Origin: Sedimenticola selenatireducens | GTDB lineage: Bacteria > Pseudomonadota > Gammaproteobacteria > Chromatiales > Chromatiaceae | Length of the DNA: 64,000 nucleotides | Assembly (NCBI RefSeq): GCF_007625115.1 | Contig: NZ_VMNH01000005.1 | Span: 535,187-599,186 of the forward strand | Reading direction: 5' to 3' | In this document: one piece after another, positions 1 to 10,561 of the stretch | Layout of the letters: the number at the start of each line of letters is the position of its first letter | How positions within the stretch are numbered: position 1 is the first letter of the stretch | Notes under the pieces: model-generated | What the model saw: only the letters and a program-made list of their open reading frames with translations | Told to the model about the DNA's origin: nothing | The model's database searches: none | Made by a program: the position numbers and the translations under genes

Positions 1-59
1 TCTTCCTCTCGTAAGTTTAGTAATAATTCTGTTTGGATCTGATTAGGCCGTTGTGGGCG

Positions 60-404
60 CTATATATCGCCGCGCTCTTTCGCCTCGAAATCGGCCTGGG
101 CCTGGAGTAGTGATACTACGCACTCCGTGATATCCGTGTATTCGTAGACCCCGGTGTTGTATTGGCGATAGGGTTTATAAAAAAACTGGCATCGGTATTT
201 GCGATCACCCGTCTTGAAGATGACAAAATGACAGTTATTCCACTGCCAGTACCAGACTGGGCAAGCGCTCAACTCTCGGTCAGAGGGGCGCAGGCGAATC
301 TCAGAATCTGCCAATTGCAGTTCTATTTCCTGACCGTAGCGCTCATGCAGGGTTGTGCGAATGATCCAGGTTTCGTTATCTGTAATGTCGGGTATAGTCT
401 GCAT
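60..404 (-). CDS. Conserved-looking hypothetical protein
   Basis: A 114-residue protein that I do not recognise. It is rich in Trp and Tyr, has no signal peptide or membrane segment, and looks like a compact soluble alpha/beta protein. The frame is open further upstream to 545, but I chose the ATG at 404 because AAGGT sits a good distance ahead of it and the upstream residues look non-coding. After its TAG stop the same frame stays open to the window edge for about 19 codons without a start codon. That could be chance or a stop-interrupted longer gene. No function is proposed. Confidence 0.6.
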   Translation of the reverse strand: MQTIPDITDNETWIIRTTLHERYGQEIELQLADSEIRLRPSDRELSACPVWYWQWNNCHFVIFKTGDRKYRCQFFYKPYRQYNTGVYEYTDITECVVSLLQAQADFEAKERGDI

Positions 405-810
405 GGTTACCTTATGTTTTGGCCTAGAATCATAAGGATAACCTATCCACTGTGTTCTTGCCCAGAACAACAAGACATTTTGTGATTGACTTGGTGTGAT
501 TGATCCGTTTACTGTAGCGAACGCTTTAGTCTCCGACCAATGCAAATGTTGGATGCGGGCATGGAAAAAGCTAATTCATTTGTAAATTCAAGCTATTGCC
601 CGTTGAAAAGTGACCGCGTAAAGGTTAGGGTTACTCGCTACACCGAATTTAAGATATGAGGAGGGGGAGCCGATTCAGTCATTACTGGATCATTGCCAGG
701 AGGCGCCGATAGACCAGTCACCAGTACATACAGAGTGAACAGTCTACGAAACAGGCCAATTAAAAATAGAACGTCCTGTACGTATCAAACAAGCCTGGAG
801 GAGTTTTAAT
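405..810 (+). other. Gene-poor gap, possible small RNA or leader region
   Basis: No convincing protein gene lies between the hypothetical gene and the end of pmbA. A 32-codon ATG frame starts at 560 on the plus strand but has no good ribosome site. The reason to flag the stretch is the strong plus-strand terminator at 811-840, which needs a plus-strand transcript that no annotated gene supplies. A small RNA or a very short peptide gene would explain it. I could not identify an RNA family. Confidence 0.3.
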
Positions 811-840
811 GGGACCATTAGTGGTCCCGTTTCTTTTTCT
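811..840 (+). terminator. Rho-independent terminator
   Basis: A 7-bp perfect stem (GGGACCA and TGGTCCC) with a four-base loop is followed by GTTTCTTTTTCT. The T-rich tail is on the plus strand. Read from the minus strand the hairpin is followed by ATTAAAACTCC, so it is a poor terminator for pmbA. Confidence 0.75.
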
Positions 841-861
841 GTCAGCCGATTTTTACCTTTG

Positions 862-2205
862 CTAATCCCCAGCGACGGTCATTTGCTCAATCAACAATGA
901 GCCGGTGCGAATGTTACCGCGACGCTCTTCATCCTTGCCCACAGCCAGCAGTTGAGTAAACATCTGCTTTAGATTGCCTGCAATGGTGATCTCTTCGACC
1001 GGATATTGAATCTCACCCTGTTCGACCCAGAATCCTGCTGCTCCCCTGGAGTAGTCGCCCGTGACCATGTTTACACCTTGTCCCATCATCTCGGTAATTA
1101 GCAGGCCACTGCCCATCTCCTTGAGCAATCCCTCCAGGTCAAGATCCCCGGGCGTGATGCTGAGATTGTGGGTGCCACCGGCGTTGGCGGTGCTCTGCAT
1201 GCCGAGTTTGCGTGCTGAGTAACTGCTCAACAGGTAGGTTTCAAGTACGCCATCGTGAATGATCTGCTTGTCATAGGTAGCGACCCCCTCACTGTCAAAA
1301 GAGGCACTGCCCAATCCACCTGGGATGCGTGGGTTTTCCTGGATCTGAATATGGGCAGGAAATATCTGCTCACCGAGATGATCGAGTAGAAAACTGGCCT
1401 TTCGGTAGAGACTGGAGCCGCTGATGGCCCCGACCAGATTTCTCAACAATCCACCGGCAATATCAGAACGGAAGATAACGGGGGTCTGTCGTGTGCTGAT
1501 TTTACGTGCTCCAAGTCTGGCCAGAGTTCGTTCAGCGGCCATGCGACCTACCGCTTCTGCTGATTCCAGGTCGCTTGATTTGCGGCCCACGGTGTACCAG
1601 TAGTCACGTTGCATAGCACCACTCTGCTCACCTATTACTGAGCAGCTCAGACTATGTCGACTGCTTGGATATCCCCCCACAAAGCCATGGCTGTTTCCAT
1701 ACACATGTAGTCCGCTGTGGCTGTTGATTCCAGCCCCTTCGGTGTTACTGATTCTTGGGTCGGACTCCAGGGCGGCACGCTCGCAGGCAATACCCAGTTC
1801 AATGGCGGCTTCAGGTGTAAGATCCCAGGGATGATAGAGATCAAGATCAGGTAGGTTGGTCGCCATGCGATCCGCATCGGCCAATCCGCTGTAGGGATCT
1901 TCATTGGTGAATCGGGCTATGTTGCAGGCAGCACGAACGGTATCCCTGACAGCCTCTGGCTTGAAATCAGAGGTGCTGGCGGAACCTTTCTTCTGGCCAA
2001 AATAGACCGTGATACCAAGCCCTTGGTCGCGGGTGTGTTCTATGGTTTCAACATCGCCTTTGCGAACATTGATGGAGAGTCCGCTATCACTGGATGCGGC
2101 CGCTTCTGCAGCAGTGGCTCCAAGTTGTTTTGCCTCACTCAGAAGATCATGGACCATCTGCTCAAGCTGTGCCTGACGAATTGTCATCGAATTTTGTTCA
2201 CTCAT
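862..2205 (-). CDS. pmbA: PmbA/TldE metalloprotease subunit
   Basis: Partner of TldD in the TldD/TldE heterodimeric protease that processes modified peptides (microcin B17) and helps degrade CcdA in E. coli. The 447 residues match the usual ~450. As expected for the TldE half, there is no HExxxH motif; the conserved C-terminal Gly-rich region around VTGDYSRGAAGFWVEQGE is present. The frame is open to 2247, but I start at the ATG at 2205 because it has an upstream GAGA and avoids overlapping tldD. It lies 22 bases after tldD in the same direction, so the two subunits are probably co-expressed, whereas they are unlinked in E. coli. Confidence 0.95.
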   Translation of the reverse strand: MSEQNSMTIRQAQLEQMVHDLLSEAKQLGATAAEAAASSDSGLSINVRKGDVETIEHTRDQGLGITVYFGQKKGSASTSDFKPEAVRDTVRAACNIARFTNEDPYSGLADADRMATNLPDLDLYHPWDLTPEAAIELGIACERAALESDPRISNTEGAGINSHSGLHVYGNSHGFVGGYPSSRHSLSCSVIGEQSGAMQRDYWYTVGRKSSDLESAEAVGRMAAERTLARLGARKISTRQTPVIFRSDIAGGLLRNLVGAISGSSLYRKASFLLDHLGEQIFPAHIQIQENPRIPGGLGSASFDSEGVATYDKQIIHDGVLETYLLSSYSARKLGMQSTANAGGTHNLSITPGDLDLEGLLKEMGSGLLITEMMGQGVNMVTGDYSRGAAGFWVEQGEIQYPVEEITIAGNLKQMFTQLLAVGKDEERRGNIRTGSLLIEQMTVAGD

Positions 2206-2227
2206 GGAATTGTCTCGTTGGAAGAGG

Positions 2228-3670
2228 TCAGGCGCTGGTGCCGCCAACGGTCAGATTGTCGATTTTAAGGGTAGGTTGTCCGACGCCAACAGGTACACTC
2301 TGCCCCTCTTTACCACAGGTGCCGACGCCTGCGTCTAGCTCAAGATCATTACCGATCATACTGACTTCAGTCAGCACGTCTGGGCCACTACCGATGAGCG
2401 TTGCCCCTTTCACCGGACGTGTCACCTTGCCATTTTCAATCAAGTACGCTTCGCTGGCAGAGAAGACGAATTTCCCCGAGGTAATGTCGACTTGTCCCCC
2501 ACCAAAATTGACCGCATAGAGGCCACGTTTGACCGAGGAGATGATCTCGCCTGGGTCATGCTTGCCTGGCAACATGTAGGTGTTGGTCATGCGAGGCAGG
2601 GGGAGGTGGGCATAGGATTCACGGCGACCATTTCCGGTTGATCGTGTGCCCATCAGGTGCGCATTATGTTTATCCTGCATGTAGCCTTTAAGTATGCCGT
2701 CTTCTATGAGTACGGTGTACTCGGAGGGCGTGCCTTCGTCATCAATATTGAGCGAGCCCCTGCGCCCCGGCAAGGTGCCGTCATCGACCACGGTGCAGCC
2801 GCTGGCAGCGACTTTTTCGCCCATGCGACTCGAAAAAGCGGACGTCCCTTTACGATTGAAGTCACCTTCCAGTCCATGGCCAATGGCCTCGTGTAACAAA
2901 ATACCTGGCCACCCCGATCCCAGAACGACAGTCATGGTGCCTGCCGGTGCTGCCTCGGCTTCTAAATTTATCAGCGCCTGTCGGACAGCTTCACGAGCGT
3001 AGCCGAGTGCGCGGTCCTCATCAATAAAGAACTGGAAGCCCTCGCGGGCGCCGCCGCCGCTGGAGCCTTGCTCTCTCTGTCCTTCCGATTCGACAATAAC
3101 ATGTACATTACAGCGTACCAGGGGGCGGATATCAGCGCAGAGTGTGCCGTCACTGGCGGCGACCAGTACCACATCATGGGCGGATACAAGACTGGCGATG
3201 ACCTGCTGGACGCGTGGGTCTTCCTTCCGGGCCTCTGCATCCAGTTTGCGCAGCAGCGCAATCTTTTCATCCTCTGTCATGGTTTCTAGCGGGTTGATTG
3301 GCGCATAGAGTTGTTGGGTTGTAGTGGTTCGGGCTAGACGGGTTTTACCTTGAGCCCCGGCTCGGGCAATGGCTCGTGCCGTACGCCCCGCGTCTAGCAG
3401 ACTGGGTAGGGCAATCTCATCGGTGTAGGCAAAGCCGGTTTTTTCGCCACTGATCGCCCGTACCCCGACGCCTTGCTCAATATTGTAATTGCCATCCCGG
3501 ATGATACCGTCTTCCAGTACCCAGGACTCGAGACGGCTGGCCTGGAAGTAGATGTCTGCGGCATCAATCTGTGAAGTCAGCAACTGATCCATGACCCGGT
3601 CAAGGTCGCTGTCATTGAGGGATGCCGGTGTAAGAAGGGTGTTACGAACTATCTCTAATGTGTCTGCCAT
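2228..3670 (-). CDS. tldD: TldD metalloprotease, catalytic subunit
   Basis: Catalytic half of the TldD/PmbA protease. It has 480 residues, against 481 in E. coli. The zinc-binding HExxxH motif is visible as HEAIGH at residues 260-265, followed by the family-typical [14 protein letters not shown]. It sits after yhdP and nit and before pmbA in a long minus-strand operon, and the yhdP-nit-tldD order is common in gammaproteobacteria. The start codon at 3670 has only a weak ribosome site. Confidence 0.97.
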   Translation of the reverse strand: MADTLEIVRNTLLTPASLNDSDLDRVMDQLLTSQIDAADIYFQASRLESWVLEDGIIRDGNYNIEQGVGVRAISGEKTGFAYTDEIALPSLLDAGRTARAIARAGAQGKTRLARTTTTQQLYAPINPLETMTEDEKIALLRKLDAEARKEDPRVQQVIASLVSAHDVVLVAASDGTLCADIRPLVRCNVHVIVESEGQREQGSSGGGAREGFQFFIDEDRALGYAREAVRQALINLEAEAAPAGTMTVVLGSGWPGILLHEAIGHGLEGDFNRKGTSAFSSRMGEKVAASGCTVVDDGTLPGRRGSLNIDDEGTPSEYTVLIEDGILKGYMQDKHNAHLMGTRSTGNGRRESYAHLPLPRMTNTYMLPGKHDPGEIISSVKRGLYAVNFGGGQVDITSGKFVFSASEAYLIENGKVTRPVKGATLIGSGPDVLTEVSMIGNDLELDAGVGTCGKEGQSVPVGVGQPTLKIDNLTVGGTSA

Positions 3671-3812
3671 GCCGATGTCTTAATCAATCCGAGTCTATTG
3701 GTTTGGGAGCCGCAGCAACGCATTTTCGCCGCTCGTTTGAATACTCTCTTGCCACAGCGCCGAATATTGGCGCTGCATATATGCAGTATATAGGGTAGAC
3801 AGCGAATAAGCG

Positions 3813-4634
3813 CTAGAGTTTGCGGTGATTGATGGTTGGGAAGTTGCGTCGCAGTGAAGCCAGGTAACCCAGGTCCAGCTTGCAGCTGACAGATCCGGTC
3901 CCCCGCGGTACCTGGGAGAGGATATTGCCCCAGGGGTCCACGATCATGCTATGACCATGGGTTTCGCGTCCATTTATGTGAAATCCACCTTGAGCGGCGG
4001 CGACAACATAGGAGAGGTTTTCAATCGCTCGGGCACGTACCAGGGTGTCCCAGTGCGCCTTGCCCGTAATGGCGGTGAAGGAGGATGGCATACAGGCAAT
4101 CTCCATCCCTTTATCAAGCAGTTTACGAAACAGCTCAGGAAAGCGCAGGTCATAACAGACGGCTATACCGAGCCTGCCAAAAGGCGAGTCCAGGACGACG
4201 ATTTCATCGCCCGCTTCTATGGTCTCTGACTCAACGTAGCGCTCATTGGCTTCCACGAGGTTAACATCAAACAGGTGGATCTTGTCATAACGGCCAACAC
4301 GTTTTCCCTGCGCATCGTAGACGATACAGGCCGCGCGTACTTTGCTGTTATCGTGCGCTTCCAGAGGGAGCGTGCCACCCACCACCCAGATTTCGTGGCG
4401 CTTTGCCAGATGGCTGAGAAACTCTTGAAGTGGGCCATCGTTATCGATTTCCCGGAGTGCGCAGAGGTCACGATCCTGTTTACCCATGAAGGCAAAGTTT
4501 TCGGGTAGTACGACCAAGCCAGCGCCGTTATCTACGGCTTCGGTGACAAGACGCTCAACCTCGAGCAGATTGGCGCTGACATTAGGCCCCGTGGCCATTT
4601 GTATAGCTGATACTCTTGAACGCTCTTTATTCAT
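3813..4634 (-). CDS. Carbon-nitrogen hydrolase, Nit1/deaminated glutathione amidase type
   Basis: Nitrilase-superfamily enzyme of 273 residues. The catalytic triad is present: Glu45 (VLPENF), Lys118 (YDKIHLFD) and Cys160 (GIAVCYDLRFPE). The closest known group is Nit1/YbeM, which hydrolyses deaminated glutathione as a metabolite-repair step; this substrate is inferred from family resemblance and from the conserved yhdP-nit-tldD neighbourhood. It is cytoplasmic, with no signal peptide. The gap to yhdP is about 100 bases. Confidence 0.88.
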   Translation of the reverse strand: MNKERSRVSAIQMATGPNVSANLLEVERLVTEAVDNGAGLVVLPENFAFMGKQDRDLCALREIDNDGPLQEFLSHLAKRHEIWVVGGTLPLEAHDNSKVRAACIVYDAQGKRVGRYDKIHLFDVNLVEANERYVESETIEAGDEIVVLDSPFGRLGIAVCYDLRFPELFRKLLDKGMEIACMPSSFTAITGKAHWDTLVRARAIENLSYVVAAAQGGFHINGRETHGHSMIVDPWGNILSQVPRGTGSVSCKLDLGYLASLRRNFPTINHRKL

Positions 4635-4737
4635 GATGGCTGCATGATTCCTTGGTTATTTAGAGACAATACTGCTGTCGCTATTTTTTCTGAGCATAGC
4701 ATTATCCGTTATCAGTGACCAAGCATGGGGCGGTGGC

Positions 4738-7700
4738 CTATTGTATGTCCTTAGGCACTTGCTCATAGGTTGGCCCAGTTGGTTTGATTTTGTTCAGCAG
4801 TTTTGAAAAGAAGCGGGATACCTTGTTTTTCTTTTCTTTGTCGGGCGCAGGATTTTCGGTGTCAGGTTTGTCCGTTGTGGTGGACTCTGTTGCGAGTTCT
4901 TCTGCCGGCTCGAGATCCAGCGTCGGATCAATTTCTGGTTCCGGCTGTTCAGGGCGCGATGAAACCTTCTCGTCTCTTTGTTTGTCCCCTTCCGCAGGCT
5001 CCCTGGATTTTGGGGTCAGTATAGGGTTGTCCCAGGAGCCTGTTGCCATATATTGGAGTTGGGTCACCTTATCAAAGGCATCTCCCATCAGTTGTTGTGC
5101 GATAAAGAGTGCCGCACCTACTGCAGGACCACCCGCTATTGCGCCAGCGATAGGAATGCTGGATGAGATTTTGGGTGTGATGGTTACCAGCGAATCAAAG
5201 TCCTCATCACCCAAGCCAATTCGACCGGAGAGTTCGATATTGGCTGAAGGTCCCTTCATCTGAAAATCATTGGTGTAGGCGTCGCCTGTGTCGAGCAGGA
5301 AGGTGCCAGTGATGGCATCAAAGGCGAAGCCTTTTTGGAATATGTCACTGAAGTCGAGGGTGAGCCTGCGTTTCAATGCGCCGAGATTGAAGAGACCAAA
5401 GAGCCGGCCAACGCCCGGATCTACTTTCAGGAATTGGCCACTGCCGATCTGCATGCTGACTTGTCCGTTCAGCCCCTGAGTGCTGAAGTCCACGGGTGAG
5501 CCTTGCCAGTTCAGACGGCTATCAATCTCGACGGGAGCCTCTTTTAAATTGTCTGTCAGATTGAGGTCAGTGAGAACCGAGCCTAGCTCCTTACTGGAGA
5601 GTGAGAGGTCAATGCGTGAGCTGGACTGTTGTGCAGAATCCACAAGCCAACTACCGGTTGCTGCGATGACGATACGGTCAGAATTGAGGGTGGCGATCTG
5701 TAGCTCAAGTCCAGTGGCGCGTCGTTGAGTGATAATCTGCAGGGACCCAAAAGGCTTGTCATTGATCACGACCTCCTTAACGTTTGCCTGGATTGCGGAC
5801 AATTTTGTTGGATCAAGCGCTTTACGTTTTGTCGAAACCGTGTTTTTTTTCTGATTCAGTAACCTGTCGTCGAGGGTGAGGCTGAGTCGATTGAGGTTCA
5901 GTTGAATAGGCTCTTCTTGTGACCTCGCAGGGATCATCAACGTCCCCTCGAACCGGTTGCTGCGGATGTCGCCTTGCCAACGGTCCTGTCGCTGCTTCAG
6001 CTTGAATACAAAGTCGGATACAGTGGCCTCTTTCAGGGTCAGTTGGTCGGCTACTATGCTGATTTCTGATGGTATTGAATGGCTTGCATCATTTTCACCT
6101 TCTGGTTCTAGTGCGGAGAAGAGAGCGAGCCACGGGTCGAGCTGGATTCGCTTAAGCTTTACCCGCAATTCAGGGGTTGTGGCGGAATTGATGGGATAGA
6201 GCAGCCCACCCTCTGCCCAGTCACCTATGAGGGTGCCTTCCCAATGTGTCTCCCCTCGTTCCAGAAGAAAGCGTGTTGCGCCTGATTGCTGATCTGAAAT
6301 TTGTAGCTGGCCGATTTCTACTGCAACGCGGTTGAGTGGTGGCAGGGTTGATGCGCTCGTCGTCCGATCAGTAATGCTTAACCACTCATCCAGCGCTAAG
6401 CGGTCGAGTCTGCCCTTTACCTCTATTCCCTCTCGTTTTGGCAGCGTGGCTTCCGCACCACCCAGCTGAATGCCGGCATGGGTCAGTCGCGGCGTATTGC
6501 CCTTTCTGTTGAGTGCCAGTGCCAGGCGGACCTGTTCGTTGTAACGAATATCTAACCGCTGCACATCCCGGCCATCTATGCGGGTTTTAAGCTGGAATGG
6601 CCACGCTTGTTCGGCACTTTTTCCAAGCGGTTCCGGGAAGTTTATTTGAGATCCGATGAGATCCGAGGTGATGCTCAGAGGAACGGGGGCATCTGGTCCT
6701 GCGGAGATATGGGGGATATCCAAATCCATCTTCCACAGGCTCTGGCCTGACAGGTGGTCTTGAATGTTTTGTGTCGGGAGTTGTGCCTGCAGGTTTTTAC
6801 TTGAAATAGTTGCACGGGCGCTGATTCGTGTGGCCTTTGCATTATGTTTAGGGGTTGCTACATCAACAATGATAGGCAGCCCAAGTGCCTCCCCTTTTAT
6901 GCCGGAGGCGAAGATATGGTCTTGATCAAATTGCAGATCTCCCTGGATCTTGTTGAGCGCCAGTTTCCAATCTGCCAAGGCTAATGTTGAGTTGAGGAAA
7001 CTGAGTTTGCCGTCCAGCTTGAAGGGAGATCCATCGTCAATGGGCAGGCTGAATGAGAGTCCGAGCTGAGCATCACCTTCGCCATTAAGTCCTTTGGTGA
7101 GCTGAGCAAAATCGGCTTTCAGGGGTGACTCTGTCAGGAGTCGGAGGTTGTCATTGAATGGTCCCTTCACCTGGCCGGTCAACTGCAGTGGAGAAGTAAA
7201 TGCCAGATCAGCGATCGTGGCATGGGCTGACTCAAGGCGGCTGTCGAGTATCGATCCACCAGTAGCCCAGGTATCAAAACTGTTGTTGAGGAAGCGAACG
7301 TCGGCATTAAGGTTATTGAGGGCGGGCCACTCTGGCCAGTAATCCAGTTTGAGATTTTCCACATTGAAAAAGACCTCAAACCGTCCGCTGTGCGTTGTGT
7401 TGAAGGGGAAGTCCTGCAGTGGGCCGCGTACTACCACGCTGCCTTCGGTGACATGCCCTTCTCCAATACTGCGATCCAACCAGGCAACCACATTCTCCCC
7501 CATGATCCCTGCAGGCAGATAGCGATGGGTGGTGATGGCGTCACCGTCCCAGTAGTCGCTCTGCAAATCCAGAAACAGTGGCTCCTGCTCCGAACGGGGT
7601 ATGTCCATGCGCATTCGAGTGACGGTATGAATATCGTCATTAGCGGCAAAGAGTTGATCGGTATTGAGTGTGATGCTATCGGTGTCGGCCTTCCATGTGA

Positions 7701-9096
7701 GGTCACCGATCACCTGCTTCAGTATCAGTGGATCTCGAAACAGGTCGGCAAACTCCAGGGTGACATCCTTGGCGTTTAAGGCCAGGGTGCCTTGGTCTGG
7801 TCCCATCCAGAAAGACAGGGGCAGATTACTGATGCCGGGAATATCTTTCCAGGGTTTTGAGTGAAAGGCTGAAACATCGCCGCTGGCTTCCCAGTTGATG
7901 CCTTCCGGTTGTTGGTGGTACTTCAGGCGCAAGTTATTCAGGCTGCCCTGAGCCTGTATGTTGCTCAGCGTCTGTTCTATACCCGTGTCAATGCCGGGGA
8001 ACAGCGTGCTAATCGCCTGGATATCTTCCAAGCGAAAATGAGAGCTGCCAGCACTGACCTGCCAGTTTCCAGACGCGTCCTTATTCGCAACAACACCCAT
8101 CTGAGCCTTGGGCCAGTCCGTCCCCTTGCGTTGAATCTGCAGGTCAGCCAGATCCATTTGCCAGCCTGTATCCAGTCTTTGGATGCGCACAGCACCTGCG
8201 ATCCTATCCAACTCCAGGGTTCCGGCGGGTTTACCTGTTTCAGGCGATTGCCGCGTAATGATCACCTTGTCCCACTCAGTTGTCCCTTCCAGGCTGACCA
8301 GGCCCTGATGGTTCCACTCTCCCCAGAGCGTGATATCGGCCTGGTCATTGCTGAATCGGTAGCCCTGCGCGATGCGTCGGTTAAGGAGAAAGGCCAGATC
8401 AATGCCTCGACTTTGCATAAAGCTGCGGGCGGTCCAGGTTTCTATCCGGTCGAGTTGACCCTTTAGGTCGATGGACAGGTCAATCTTTCCTTGCTGCTTG
8501 CCAGGCAGGTTCACGCTGCCAGTCAATTGATGGCGGGTGCCACCATTACGCATGTAAAGATTTACGTCCGTCAGTCTCAGTGGCGGTGCTGTTGAGGTAA
8601 GATCTTCCCAGATGATTTCACCTTTTATCAGGCTCAAGTGTGTGGGGAGAAGAAAAGCAGAACTGCTATCGGCCTGTTCCATCTCATCCAGATTGCCAAC
8701 AGTAATGGCCCCGCTTTTTTGGCGTACCACCCGTAATCGGGGTGAAATAAATGAGACTTTTCTTACTACCGGACTGAACTGTCGCAGTGAATCGATTATT
8801 CCGAAAGAGACCCTTACCTCTTCCAGATAGAGGGTGGCTTTTTGGGTTTTTTGGTTGATGAGCTGAAGGTCATACAGCACCAGTTCGGGTCCCAGGCCCC
8901 GCCAGTCGCCCTTGAGTCGGCCGATTTCAACGGGCTGGCCCAATAGCTCACTGGCCCAATCCGCTACGTCCGCACGATATTCTGCCGCCAGCGGGATCAG
9001 TAGTCGCCCCACAATAATCAGTAGGCCGGTGAGTACGATCAGTAAGATCAGAGACCGGCGCAGGGTTCTGACTGAAAAATGGAAGAGACGCTTCAT
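4738..9096 (-). CDS. yhdP: YhdP family AsmA-like envelope protein
   Basis: Very large protein (1452 residues) with one N-terminal membrane helix at about residues 14-36 and a long beta-rich periplasmic part of the YhdP/DUF3971-AsmA2 kind. YhdP is one of the AsmA-like proteins (with TamB and YdbH) that carry phospholipid from the inner to the outer membrane. The C-terminal ~90 residues are a low-complexity acidic and Lys-rich tail, which may be a lineage-specific addition. It lies 4 bases downstream of rng, as in E. coli (rng-yhdP-tldD). Confidence 0.93.
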   Translation of the reverse strand: MKRLFHFSVRTLRRSLILLIVLTGLLIIVGRLLIPLAAEYRADVADWASELLGQPVEIGRLKGDWRGLGPELVLYDLQLINQKTQKATLYLEEVRVSFGIIDSLRQFSPVVRKVSFISPRLRVVRQKSGAITVGNLDEMEQADSSSAFLLPTHLSLIKGEIIWEDLTSTAPPLRLTDVNLYMRNGGTRHQLTGSVNLPGKQQGKIDLSIDLKGQLDRIETWTARSFMQSRGIDLAFLLNRRIAQGYRFSNDQADITLWGEWNHQGLVSLEGTTEWDKVIITRQSPETGKPAGTLELDRIAGAVRIQRLDTGWQMDLADLQIQRKGTDWPKAQMGVVANKDASGNWQVSAGSSHFRLEDIQAISTLFPGIDTGIEQTLSNIQAQGSLNNLRLKYHQQPEGINWEASGDVSAFHSKPWKDIPGISNLPLSFWMGPDQGTLALNAKDVTLEFADLFRDPLILKQVIGDLTWKADTDSITLNTDQLFAANDDIHTVTRMRMDIPRSEQEPLFLDLQSDYWDGDAITTHRYLPAGIMGENVVAWLDRSIGEGHVTEGSVVVRGPLQDFPFNTTHSGRFEVFFNVENLKLDYWPEWPALNNLNADVRFLNNSFDTWATGGSILDSRLESAHATIADLAFTSPLQLTGQVKGPFNDNLRLLTESPLKADFAQLTKGLNGEGDAQLGLSFSLPIDDGSPFKLDGKLSFLNSTLALADWKLALNKIQGDLQFDQDHIFASGIKGEALGLPIIVDVATPKHNAKATRISARATISSKNLQAQLPTQNIQDHLSGQSLWKMDLDIPHISAGPDAPVPLSITSDLIGSQINFPEPLGKSAEQAWPFQLKTRIDGRDVQRLDIRYNEQVRLALALNRKGNTPRLTHAGIQLGGAEATLPKREGIEVKGRLDRLALDEWLSITDRTTSASTLPPLNRVAVEIGQLQISDQQSGATRFLLERGETHWEGTLIGDWAEGGLLYPINSATTPELRVKLKRIQLDPWLALFSALEPEGENDASHSIPSEISIVADQLTLKEATVSDFVFKLKQRQDRWQGDIRSNRFEGTLMIPARSQEEPIQLNLNRLSLTLDDRLLNQKKNTVSTKRKALDPTKLSAIQANVKEVVINDKPFGSLQIITQRRATGLELQIATLNSDRIVIAATGSWLVDSAQQSSSRIDLSLSSKELGSVLTDLNLTDNLKEAPVEIDSRLNWQGSPVDFSTQGLNGQVSMQIGSGQFLKVDPGVGRLFGLFNLGALKRRLTLDFSDIFQKGFAFDAITGTFLLDTGDAYTNDFQMKGPSANIELSGRIGLGDEDFDSLVTITPKISSSIPIAGAIAGGPAVGAALFIAQQLMGDAFDKVTQLQYMATGSWDNPILTPKSREPAEGDKQRDEKVSSRPEQPEPEIDPTLDLEPAEELATESTTTDKPDTENPAPDKEKKNKVSRFFSKLLNKIKPTGPTYEQVPKDIQ

Positions 9097-9100
9097 GCCC

Positions 9101-10552
9101 CTAAATTAACACCACATCATAGTGTTCCTGTGTATACAGCGATTCGGCTTGTAGGCGAATGTTTTTGCCAATGAAACTGCCGAGCTCTGCCAGGGTGGCG
9201 GATTCTTCATCAAGAAGGCGGTCAACCACTTCTTGAGAGGCCAGTACCAGCAGTGATTCGACATCAAACTGCCGTGCCTCACGGAGTATTTCACGAAATA
9301 TTTCATAGCAGGTGGTTTCCGCCGTCTTCAGGGATCCACGACCCCCACAGCAAGGGCAAGGTTCACAGAGGATGTGTTCAAGCGATTCGCGGGTCCGTTT
9401 TCGGGTCATCTCGACCAGGCCCAGACTGGATACTTCGGTGATATGGGTCTTGGCATGGTCTCTCGCAAGGCACTTCTCCAGTGCACGCAACACTTGTCGT
9501 TTGTGTTCCTCTTCCATCATATCGATAAAGTCGATAATGATAATGCCGCCTAAATTGCGCAGCCGTAACTGTCTGCAGATAGCCTGGGCGGCCTCCATAT
9601 TGGTCTTGAATATGGTCTCTTCCTGATTACGATGGCCGACAAATGCGCCGGTGTTTACATCAATGGTGGTCATTGCCTCGGTCTGATCAATAATCAGATA
9701 GCCACCGGATTTAAGTGTTACCTTCTGCTCGAGTGCCTTTTGAATCTCATCTTCGACCCCATAGAGATCAAATATGGGTCTCTCACCAGGGTAGTACTCG
9801 ATCTTTACGGGGCTGTCAGGAATGAGTTTTTCAGCAAATTGGCTCAGTCTCTGCCAGTTTTCGCGTGAGTCAATGCGCAGACGCTCTACATCATCGGTAA
9901 TAAGATCCCGGAGTGAGCGCAGGTAGAGTGGTAGATCCTCATGGATCAGCTGTTTTACCGGTGAAGTTTGCAGACGATCCTGGATAGCGTGCCAAAGACG
10001 GGTCAGGAAGCGAATATCCGACTTCAGGGTTTCCTCATCAACACTCTCTGCCGCAGTGCGGATGATAAAATTCCCTTTGAGTGAAGAGTCACCAAAAAAT
10101 CCGCTAACGATATCTCGTAGCCGAGTTCTCTCATTCTCATCTTCAATCTTTTGTGAGATTCCCAGATTGGTTAATTCGGGCATGAAGACCAAGTAGCGGG
10201 AGGGTATAGAGATATGGGTAGTGAGTCGGGCGCCTTTTGTGCCGAGCGGGTCTTTAACCACCTGGACAATAACCTCAGCCCCTTCACGCACCAGTTCGTT
10301 AATACTCTCACTGCTCACCGCGTTACCATTGCTGATATCAGAGGCGTGCAGGAATGCGGCGCGCTCTAAGCCGATATCAACAAAGGCCGCCTGCATGCCT
10401 GGTAGCACGCGACAGATTTTACCTTTGTATATATTACCAACCAGGCCGCGTCGTTGTGTGCGTTCAATGATAATCTCTTGGACTACACCGTTTTCAATGA
10501 CGGCAACACGTGTTTCAGGCGGTGTGACATTGACAAGTATCTCTTCACTCAT
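9101..10552 (-). CDS. rng: Ribonuclease G
   Basis: Endoribonuclease that matures the 5' end of 16S rRNA and takes part in mRNA decay. The 483 residues match RNase G rather than the longer RNase E. It has an S1 RNA-binding domain at about 38-125, catalytic aspartates at D298 (TTIDVNTG) and D341 (IIIIDFIDMM), and a zinc-link CPCC at 399-402. There is no C-terminal degradosome scaffold. It sits 10 bases after maf and 4 bases before yhdP. Confidence 0.97.
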   Translation of the reverse strand: MSEEILVNVTPPETRVAVIENGVVQEIIIERTQRRGLVGNIYKGKICRVLPGMQAAFVDIGLERAAFLHASDISNGNAVSSESINELVREGAEVIVQVVKDPLGTKGARLTTHISIPSRYLVFMPELTNLGISQKIEDENERTRLRDIVSGFFGDSSLKGNFIIRTAAESVDEETLKSDIRFLTRLWHAIQDRLQTSPVKQLIHEDLPLYLRSLRDLITDDVERLRIDSRENWQRLSQFAEKLIPDSPVKIEYYPGERPIFDLYGVEDEIQKALEQKVTLKSGGYLIIDQTEAMTTIDVNTGAFVGHRNQEETIFKTNMEAAQAICRQLRLRNLGGIIIIDFIDMMEEEHKRQVLRALEKCLARDHAKTHITEVSSLGLVEMTRKRTRESLEHILCEPCPCCGGRGSLKTAETTCYEIFREILREARQFDVESLLVLASQEVVDRLLDEESATLAELGSFIGKNIRLQAESLYTQEHYDVVLI

Positions 10553-10561
10553 GTTCTTTCT

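Noticed and set aside
4784..5263. Long plus-strand ORF opposite yhdP
   Set aside because: Ser-rich shadow of the yhdP C-terminal low-complexity region, with no ribosome site.
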